Assembly (NCBI RefSeq): GCF_905475395.1
Contig: NC_058341.1
Coordinates: 70,439,501-70,503,500, forward strand
DNA length: 64,000 bases
From: Chrysoperla carnea
Taxonomy: Eukaryota; Arthropoda; Insecta; Neuroptera; Chrysopidae
Reading direction: 5' to 3'
In this document: positions 56,874 through 64,000 of the stretch, piece after piece
How positions within the stretch are numbered: position 1 is the first letter of the stretch
Layout: each line of letters opens with the position of its first letter
Made by a program: the position numbers and the translations under genes
Notes under the pieces: model-generated
The model's input: only the letters and a program-made list of their open reading frames with translations
Databases searched by the model: none
What the model was told of the DNA's origin: nothing

Positions 56874-56967
56874 ATGACAGATTTAACTGTCAATTTGAAA
56901 AAATATTTTCACTACGATTCGTTTAAATCAAAGTTACAAGAAAATGCAATTAAGGAAATTTGTAAAC
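56874..56967 (+). CDS. RecQ5: RecQ5 DNA helicase, start exon
   Basis: ATG at 56874 opens MTDLTVNLKKYFHYDSFKSK, the short N-terminal segment that precedes the helicase core in RecQ proteins (the F-x-x-x-x-F...Q region). The exon ends with one base of an Arg codon at C|GTAAGT. RecQ5 is a nuclear 3'-5' helicase; in animals it restrains homologous recombination by removing Rad51 from DNA and limits transcription-linked damage through RNA polymerase II. Five exons in the window give about 496 residues, covering the helicase and zinc-binding parts. The C-terminal regulatory region lies beyond the window. Confidence 0.88.
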
Positions 56968-57029
56968 GTAAGTTTTTACTTGAAATAGTAATGTTTTGTT
57001 CCACTTTTAAGATACTAAAAAATTTTTAG

Positions 57030-57754
57030 GTGAAAAAGATGTATTTATTTCAATGCCAACGGGTTCGGGTAAATCGTTATGCTATCAGTTACCAGCCGTA
57101 ATTTGTGAGAATCAAGTTGCAATTGTTGTATCACCATTATTGGCTTTAATCAAAGATCAAATTGATCACTTGAATGATTTGAAAATTAAAGCCACAACAA
57201 TTAATTCCAAAACTAGTGAAACTGAACGTAAAAAGTTGATAGCTGATTTATTAGGCACTAAATCTGATACAAACACTTCAAAAAGTAAATTAAAACAAAC
57301 GAAATTATTCGAGAAAATTGAAAAAACATCGAATACTTCGCATAAGTTATTGTATATAACACCCGAACAAGCGGCTACAAAAAATTTCAAATCGTTATTT
57401 TCACAATTAATCGAGTTAAATCGAATTTCGTATTTCGTGGTTGATGAAGCACATTGTGTATCAGAATGGGGACACGATTTTCGACCCGATTATGTGCGTC
57501 TTGGAACATATCGCAGTTTAGCACCGAATTTACCATGGATTGCATTGACTGCAACTGCATCCAAAGATGTTACAAAAGATGTGATTGCATCGTTAAGATT
57601 ACGTGATAAATATATTAAATTTAAAGTGTCCAGTTTTCGTAAAAATTTGTATTATGATGTCGTTTTCCAGGATATTATATCAAATCCTATCGAGGATTTA
57701 AAAGAATTTATTGGTACGTGTTTTAGAACGGATCCAGATAATGATAAAAGTTTG
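57030..57754 (+). CDS. RecQ5: RecQ5 DNA helicase, exon 2 (ATPase domain)
   Basis: The acceptor TTTTTAG precedes 57030. The exon holds the Walker A motif PTGSGKS (about residues 41-47), [15 protein letters not shown] (motif Ia), the DEAH box in [19 protein letters not shown] (motif II with the RecQ aromatic-rich loop, about 170-186), and ALTATA (motif III). All catalytic residues expected of a RecQ ATPase are present. It ends in phase 0 at TTTG|GTAAGC. Confidence 0.92.
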
Positions 57755-59293
57755 GTAAGCCTTTTTCATTTAACAAAAAAAGTTAATTAACTTCCTGCCA
57801 GTGTCAAAAATATACACAAGCAAAATATTAAAGAAACAAAATTTTACCAAAATTTCAAACAGCTGTATTTCTGCGAAAAATTATCGAATTTGAAACCGCA
57901 ATAGCTCATTTGAAAAATTGTACCTTCTAGTTTTGGAATCTATTGCTCAAAAATCACCCAAACCCATCAATTGAAAGGGTGAGATATATCGATTAATTTT
58001 ATATAAAGTTTAGAAAAGCGTACTAAAATTTTACAAATTATTTTAAAACAAATTTGTTAAGACCACTCGAATTTATTATATTTCTTGAAAATGACCTATA
58101 AAAAATTCCCGTACGAGCTTTTTACCAAGATATTCGCTTTTCAAGCTATATGGACACTTCTGGATTTAAAAATCTGTATCATCTGAAATAGGCCAATCAA
58201 ATTAAACATTGAACGTTGCATCAAATCGGGTATTGCTGTTTTTTGATATGTTGTTTGCAATGTAGAGGCATTGTTAAATCCAAGTTTCTGACTTCGACAG
58301 ATGAGCGGAAAAATAAAAAAAAACCTCGAAGATATTAACCTTATTTCAGTTTTTGCTGATTTTGACCCGGAAGGATTGAGTTTTTCTCAAAAATTTCAGT
58401 GTTCATTTTTAAAGAAGGTTAAATTATCAACAATTTGAGATCAAACCGGATTTTAGAGGACCGATAATTTCGGAGATACAACTTTTAAAATTTTTTCTAT
58501 CGTTAGAGATAGAACAAAAGTTTAAATGTAAAAAATGCTTTTTATAAAACAATAAACAACTTTTGTTTGTAACATTTTTTTGTAAATATCACTATTAATC
58601 CGTGAAGGCGCTAAATAGGAAAAAATTTCGGTGTCCATTTTCTCCAAAACTATGGATAGATAGTTGAAAATTTGCAGGTTGCTTCAACTATTAGTTTTGC
58701 AAAACAATCTGAAAAAAAAAATTTAGGAATTACTTTCAAAAATTATCGAAAACCAATTAAATGGCGTCCGAAAGCTTTCCATATTAAAGTGATTTTTTAA
58801 ACACTTCTAGTTTAAAAAAAAAATGCAAGCACTGACATTAAACACTTTCTATACAGGGTATTTCAACAATTAACTCAGTTAATTGTCTGTTTTCGCTTGT
58901 TGTTTTCGGACCAAAGTTTTATCATAATTTGCGTCTTTTGTAAACAATTTGTGTCATATTTATAAAAAAATATTTGAAACAAAGAAAATTTGATTCTCTA
59001 CAAAAAGTTTTACATAAAATTTCTCGAAATTTTGCTTAGTTTACGAGATATTTGGAAAAATACTAAAAGGGGTGCTTTTTTACTTCTATCTTCAATATCC
59101 ACCCTCTTATTTAATAGCACTCTGCGTTTTTTTCTTCTTTAATAATCCATTGAACGATTCCTGCAATAAAAATCCGTGAACATCTTAGTTCCTTTCTACA
59201 TGACGCAATCAATAGCCCAAAATTCTCAAAAAAGTTTGGTATTTGCATAAATACCTGAAAATGAACCTTAGTGAATCTCCGTTATGATTTTAG
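57755..59293 (+). other. recQ5 intron 2 with repeat copies
   Basis: About 1.5 kb. Contains a family A repeat (about 57800-58300) and a family J repeat (58980-59230). The acceptor is GATTTTAG at 59293. Confidence 0.7.
58980..59230 (+). repeat. Repeat family J, copy 3
   Basis: Matches 30870-31090 and 40520-40740 in the same orientation ('ttacgagatatttggaaaaa', 'atccaccctcttatttaata'). Confidence 0.75.
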
Positions 59294-59511
59294 GAAAAAA
59301 AAGGTTGTGGAATTATTTATTGTCGAACTCGTGCCGCTACAGAAAATTTATCAACAGATTTACAAGAGAAAGGTGTATCAGTGACATGTTATCATGCTGG
59401 ATTATCAAGTAAAGAACGACAATCAGCTCAAGACAGATGGCAATCTGGTATTATACGTGTTATATGTGCTACGAATAGTTTTGGTATGGGTGTAGACAAA
59501 GCGTCCGTTAG
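59294..59511 (+). CDS. RecQ5: RecQ5 DNA helicase, exon 3 (helicase motifs IV-V)
   Basis: Phase 0 at entry. Reads CGIIYCRTRAATENL (motif IV), CYHAGLSSKER, then VICATNSFGMGVDKASV (motif V). The order and spacing are those of the second RecA-like domain of RecQ. It ends with two bases of an Arg codon at AG|GTAAAA. Confidence 0.92.
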
Positions 59512-59561
59512 GTAAAATTTATTTTTATTGTAACAAAAAACAATCAAGTAGAAATATCACT

Positions 59562-60040
59562 GTAGTCTAGTCAACAAATTCAAATTGGTAAAATATATAT
59601 AGCTTGTTGGATTCGGAATGATGTCTATAGGAAAATATGGCAGAAGCGTTTTTCAGGACATAAGCATTTGCTAAAAGTTATAAAAAATTAAAGATGAAAA
59701 AAAGTATCTTGATTTTCGCCAATTTAATAAAATATTAATATTTAAGAAATTTCAAAAATATTTTTTTTAAAAAGATTCTTAAAGAAGATTCTTTCTCATT
59801 CCCGGAAATTTATCTGCATTATTTATAATTTTAATTTAACGCTGAAAATAGGACTTTTTTCGTCATTTTTAGTTTGTTGTAATATCGTCAAAAACGAGTA
59901 TCTCACACTAAATAATTTTTTTAAAGTATTAAATAAAAATTTAAAAATTTGAAAGAATTATGGTGCATTTTGAACACATTAAAGAATTTATTACCCTTTG
60001 AAATTTATGTCCAAGTAATTTTTCAACAAGTTAAACAATT
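59562..60040 (+). repeat. Dispersed repeat family B, copy 2 (without the GGTTAGGTT insert)
   Basis: Matches 3149-3650. Where copy 1 has the roughly 48-base insert, this copy reads straight through ('aaaatatatatagcttgttgg'), so it represents the empty site. Confidence 0.78.
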
Positions 60041-60266
60041 TTTACAATTGTTTATTAACAAAATTTTCTCGAATTTTCGTTTTCTTTGTAAACTAAAAAA
60101 AGGTTTAAATAATTGGCATTAAATTTGTTTGTTTCGTGGAACCCTTCTTATATATATACTTAACAAATTCACGTCAAAAGAATTTATTTAACAAAATAAG
60201 AACATTTTAATACTTTGTTTATAATAATTTTTTAAACTTTTATGACGTGAACTTGTTAAGTATAGT

Positions 60267-60840
60267 ACCTGGATTACCGGGCTTTACTCGGTACTTTTTG
60301 AGTTAAAAAAGGCACAAATTTTATCACTAATATAAGAACCATTTAAAATGTATCCGCACAAATACTAATTTGAATGTCCCTGTAATGTATTTTATTTCGT
60401 CGAAAGTTGATAAGTGGGAAGTAATCAGGTGGTCCTAATTGGAATTACTAAAAAAACGAACCAGTTTCTGTTGAATAGTACTAATTTTTATCGCCATTTG
60501 GCTGTATTTATCTGATTTGAATATGAATATTTATTATTAGCCTTAAAAAATGGTAAGTGCAAGTATTGACATTTGCTAGTCGAAATTGTAACTACTGAGT
60601 TCGGATCTTCTTCTGATTTTAATTTGTACGAATTATTATTGTCAGTTGGTCAGTTGCATCTCCCAGTTATTTATAGATGATAGGAGATGATAGGAAGTCA
60701 TATTTTGCAGTCAATGTTTCAGTATTTCCTGAAAACACGGATAAAACTACGTTTTATAAAAATGAAACCTAGCTAGATCGATTTTTCGCCCCAAAAACCC
60801 CCTGCATACTAATTAATAAACCCCTAAAGCCCCTATATAC
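60267..60840 (+). mobile_element. DINE/Helentron-like element, 5' part
   Basis: Starts CTGGATTACCGGGCTTTACT and shares 'ttttgagttaaaaa' and 'caaattttatcactaatata' with 51883 onward. The conserved tail with the microsatellite is not seen. Confidence 0.55.
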
Positions 60841-61378
60841 TTTTAATTTATTGGTAGACGGTTTTATCGTGTAAAAACTTTAACATAACTAAAGTTTGTA
60901 AATTCCCATTTTTCTTAGCGTTTTCACGGTTTTATTATGAATCTACGAGATTAATAATTATGCAGAGCTAGTAGGGAAACTCTTAACGAAGAAAATGTTT
61001 TTTTTTTTAAACTGTCGCATGGCTATTTCGAAGCACCTACCTTTTTTTTACATAAGATACCATTAAAAGCTATAATTTGAGCCCCGAACAGATTTCCTGT
61101 GAGTCCAACAATTGGCAAAAATGCTATTTTTTGCGATAAAACCGAGTTTCCTCGAAAAGTTTCGAATGGATTTGATTTCATTTTTTTCGTTTTTAAAAAC
61201 AGCGGATATAGAACCAGAAACCAGCTTCAACTTTTCTAAATCTTGAATATTGAAAAAGGCTTTAGGTGATTTGTAATAATTTTCCATTATTATTATTTCA
61301 CAGGATGGTAGAAAATTTATACCAAATTATCGGACAATTAAATAAATATTTTTATACAATAATTTTTTCCGTTTCCAG

Positions 61379-61618
61379 ATTTGTTATACATTGGGGTGTT
61401 GCCTCAAGTATTGCATCGTACTATCAAGAATCTGGAAGAGCTGGTCGTGATGGAAAACCATCGAAATGTCGAATATATTATTCACAAGTTGATCGTAACG
61501 CATTACAATATAATTTACAACAACAATTTTCTGAATGTGATACCGATAAAAAAAAGAAAATTGCTGAAAATACGTTACAAAATTTTTTGAAAATGATTGA
61601 ATATTGTGAGACTGCCAA
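61379..61618 (+). CDS. RecQ5: RecQ5 DNA helicase, exon 4 (motif VI)
   Basis: The acceptor TTTCCAG precedes 61379 and its first base completes the Arg codon. The exon has FVIHWGVASSIASYYQESGR followed by AGRDG, helicase motif VI with its arginine finger region, then the start of the zinc-binding subdomain (CRIYYS...). It ends with two bases of a codon at AA|GTATGT. Confidence 0.92.
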
Positions 61619-63353
61619 GTATGTTTCTTTTTTCTATTTTTATGATATTACAATATAATTTATTACCCTCTTAGCCTAAAAAATTAGACAAAAAAGAGCA
61701 AAATTTCAAAAAAATCTGGCACAGATTAATTTATATGGATATCTTTCTAATTTTTACAAAAGTTTAATAATCTACCCCCCACCCCATTAACTTTGATCGA
61801 GATTTTTATTTTTATAGGTCCGCGATTGTTTTTGGGTGCATCGTGTTCAGGAAATTCCCTTGATTATTTTTATACCTTTTTTTCGTCCAAGCGGTAGGAA
61901 AAATGAAAATGGCCCCCTATTTTTATTAAATTATTTATGTGAGTTTTTTATTCAAAATGGAAAAAAAATTGATTTTAGAATATTTTTTAATGTACCAAAA
62001 TACTTCTTGTCTTTTAAATTATTTTCTTGTCTTTTCAATTGTAAAATCTCCTAAGATATCGTCAAAATTAATTTCAATATAGACAATAATGACAAATTCA
62101 AACCGATCCTCTCGGTACTTCTCGAAAATTTTTTTTTCCTGCAAATAATGATTTTTTTTTTAAATTGTCTTCTAGTATAGGCGCCGAGTGGGTTTCGTAT
62201 GCATTTACAAGTCCGATCGAAGAAGGAGTGTATTTTGACCATCTGAATCCAAATTTTCAATCTACTCATCGATCAGTGTGGGGTGGAGGGAATTTGTTAT
62301 AAACAAATTAATAGTTTATACGGTCACAGATCCTCCAACAATTTATACCATTTTATTCAACATGAAAAAACAAATATTGCCTTTTTTTATTCGTCTTGAT
62401 ACGACCAATAAAACCGGACATATGGTTAAAATTGTAAACAAAAAAGATTTTGCAAGGTCGGCGCGCAACGCTTGGTTTGAAGCGTCCGTATATTGGCCAA
62501 TAAGTAATATTTTTGTGCTTAAAGTTACTCATTTTAAAGTAATGAGTCTATATTTTAATGTTATGTACATAAAAATACGTTTTATGCAATAGCATCGAAG
62601 CTACACGATTGTGAGTATTAATTTTTAACATTTTTCCGGCCCGCTATTAGTTTATATTTGAAAAAAATAAAAAAGATTTTCAAAATAATTATGTGGAGTT
62701 GTTATTCACTAAGACCTTGGTTTCGACTTATAAACTAATAGCGGGCCGGAAAAATGATAAAACTTAATACTTACAATCGTGCTAGCTTCGTTACTATTGC
62801 ATAAAACGTATTTTTATGTGCATAAAATTAAATTATAGACTCATAATTTTAAAATGACAACCTTAAAAAAACTATTTATTGGCCAATCGACGGACGTTTC
62901 AAACCAAACGCTCCGCCGACCTTATGCAAAATCATTTTTGTTTACAATTTTAACCATATCTCCGGTTCTATTTGTCGTATCAAGACGAATAAATAAAATA
63001 ATTATTTGTTTTTTCATGTAGATTAAACTTATAAACTATTAATTTGTTTATAACAAATTTTCCCCCCACTCTGAGCGATGAGCAAGTTGAAAATTCGCAT
63101 TTAGCGGGTCAAAATACGTTGAAATACACTCCTTGTTCGGTAGGACCTGTAAATGCATACGAAACCCACTCAGCGCATACACTACTCTTTGGGGTACCTA
63201 ATTTGCCTTAGTATAAATCCAAATATATTATTTTTGCATTGTTTTGTGTGTTCTATTTATTAAGTCGGGTATTTTTGGTATTACCCCCTCGGAAACAAGT
63301 ATGTAAATAAAATTTTCAAATACTATTAACGATTTTTTTTTTTTTAATTTTAG
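61619..63353 (+). other. recQ5 intron 4 with a giant palindrome
   Basis: About 1.7 kb; more than half is the foldback element at 62175-63183. The acceptor is AATTTTAG at 63353. Confidence 0.75.
62175..63183. repeat. Foldback element of about 1.0 kb, arms of about 460 bp
   Basis: The ends 'gtataggcgccgagtgggtt' and 'aacccactcagcgcatacac' are inverted. Matches run nearly to the centre: 'ttttccggcccgctattagt' (62632) faces 'actaatagcgggccggaaaa' (62734). The open frame at 62278-62592 is part of one arm and mirrored in the other, not a gene. Confidence 0.88.
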
Positions 63354-63566
63354 TTCTTGTCGACATCTTCTATTTTCTTCGTACTTCGATGACACAAAGT
63401 TACCACCATGTAAAACAAAATGTGATATTTGTACGAATAAAAATGAAGTTTTACGATTAATTGAAGCGTACAATTCATCAACAATTCAATATAAATCTTA
63501 TGCTAAAAAGGATTCTGATGGAAACTTGGAAGAACTTTATGAAGGTGGACGTATGGATCAGAAAAG
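63354..63566 (+). CDS. RecQ5: RecQ5 DNA helicase, exon 5 (zinc-binding end and RecQ5-specific segment)
   Basis: The first base completes the codon from exon 4. It reads CRHLLFSSYFDDTKL, then PPCKTKCDICTN, giving the C...C-x3-C-x2-C zinc site of RecQ. Further on comes EELYEGGRMD; the ELYEGGR stretch is specific to the RecQ5 branch and supports that assignment over BLM, WRN, RecQ1 or RecQ4. It ends AAAAG|GTTTGT. The remaining 3' exons are outside the window. Confidence 0.9.
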
Positions 63567-64000
63567 GTTTGTAACTTTTTTTATTTTTTGTTTATATTAT
63601 TTAAATTGGATAAATTGAATTCAATCTAATAGCCGCATCAATGAATGCTTTTGCCCGGGAGACCTCAATGACAGCTTCAATTTTGATGATTTTTATTTTA
63701 TTTTTTTTAAATGATTCTTTTTGTATATTATTTAAACTCATAAACATTTCAAACGGGGAAAATAATCTGAAGGGGAAATAGGTAATGTCTCGACTGATTT
63801 ATCAACGCCTAGTCTAAATCGCTAATGATAGAAGTTTGAAATTTCGAGAGTGATTTTATAATCTAGGTGTCATTTAAGAAAATATTTTTTTGAAATTCAC
63901 TCCCTAAAGGGTGAAAGAGAGGATGAAAGTTTGTATAAAAATATACACAAATCATCAATTGATGCGTCGGCCATGGTAGACGGACGTGTGTAGAGTGTTC
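63567..64000 (+). other. Start of recQ5 intron 5, running off the window
   Basis: No exon is seen. Positions 63893-63935 contain 'cactccctaaagggtgaaag', related in reverse to sequence near 21890 ('cactcccttaggggaaga'). Confidence 0.5.

Larger units (their letters stand above)
59512..61378 (+). other. recQ5 intron 3 with repeat copies
   Basis: About 1.9 kb. Holds family B repeat copy 2 (59562-60040), a hairpin at 60157-60262 ('cttaacaaattcacgtc' facing 'gacgtgaacttgttaag') and the 5' part of a DINE/Helentron-like element from 60267. Confidence 0.72.

Noticed and set aside
62278-62592. Forward open frame of 104 codons in recQ5 intron 4
   Set aside because: It lies within one arm of the 62175-63183 palindrome and is mirrored in the other arm.
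1-64000. tRNA or rRNA genes
   Set aside because: No cloverleaf-like or conserved rRNA segment was recognised by eye; a tRNAscan-SE run would settle it.

Overview
The window is nuclear DNA of an insect or other arthropod. The evidence is AT-rich non-coding sequence, short phase-compatible exons with GT-AG introns, a tamozhennic-type gene, and an integrated copy of a densovirus, a group that infects arthropods. I cannot fix the order from sequence alone; a hemipteran is a guess based on the general look of the viral copy.

Five host genes can be supported. (1) The 3' part of a tamozhennic/SPATA2-like gene (+, exons at 1387-1766, 2438-3122, 5456-6144). (2) A two-exon gene of unknown function (-, 32950 to 31143). 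(3) A single-exon C2H2 zinc-finger gene (+, 37130-37855) followed by decayed extra fingers. (4) A five-exon gene for a two-RRM RNA-binding protein (-, 54427 to 44752). (5) The 5' two thirds of a RecQ5 helicase gene (+, five exons from 56874 to 63566, running off the window).

The most striking object is a near full-length but broken endogenous densovirus, about 46260-50718, inside the 8.5 kb third intron of the RRM gene. It keeps both inverted terminal repeats, TATA-like promoters at both ends, a rightward capsid region and a leftward NS region that converge on overlapping poly(A) signals. The first capsid reading frame holds three almost identical 306-bp tandem copies of one 102-residue unit and is open over 300 codons. 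In the NS region a single indel near 50020-50060 accounts for the breakage of two overlapping genes at once. The virus sits in one arm of a host palindrome with a short flanking duplication.

Most of the rest is transposon-derived. Long foldback (inverted-repeat) elements dominate: 4341-4880, 6930-7760, 15568-16672, 19173-19560, 20030-20830, 23071-23678, 36088-37033, 38292-39045, 41480-43620 and 62175-63183, several with tandem repeats between the arms. There are four non-autonomous hAT-like elements with 8-bp target duplications (11569-12583, 24549-24850, 33062-33367, 55438-56101), a Helitron with a tandemly doubled 3' end (42342-43346), DINE/Helentron-like pieces, and remnants of a LINE and a piggyBac transposase. 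Between 6150 and 31140 I see no convincing host gene.

The genes do not form a functional cluster. The links visible here are positional: transposons fill the introns of four genes, lie directly upstream of the zinc-finger and the two-exon gene, and the viral copy is nested in an intron.
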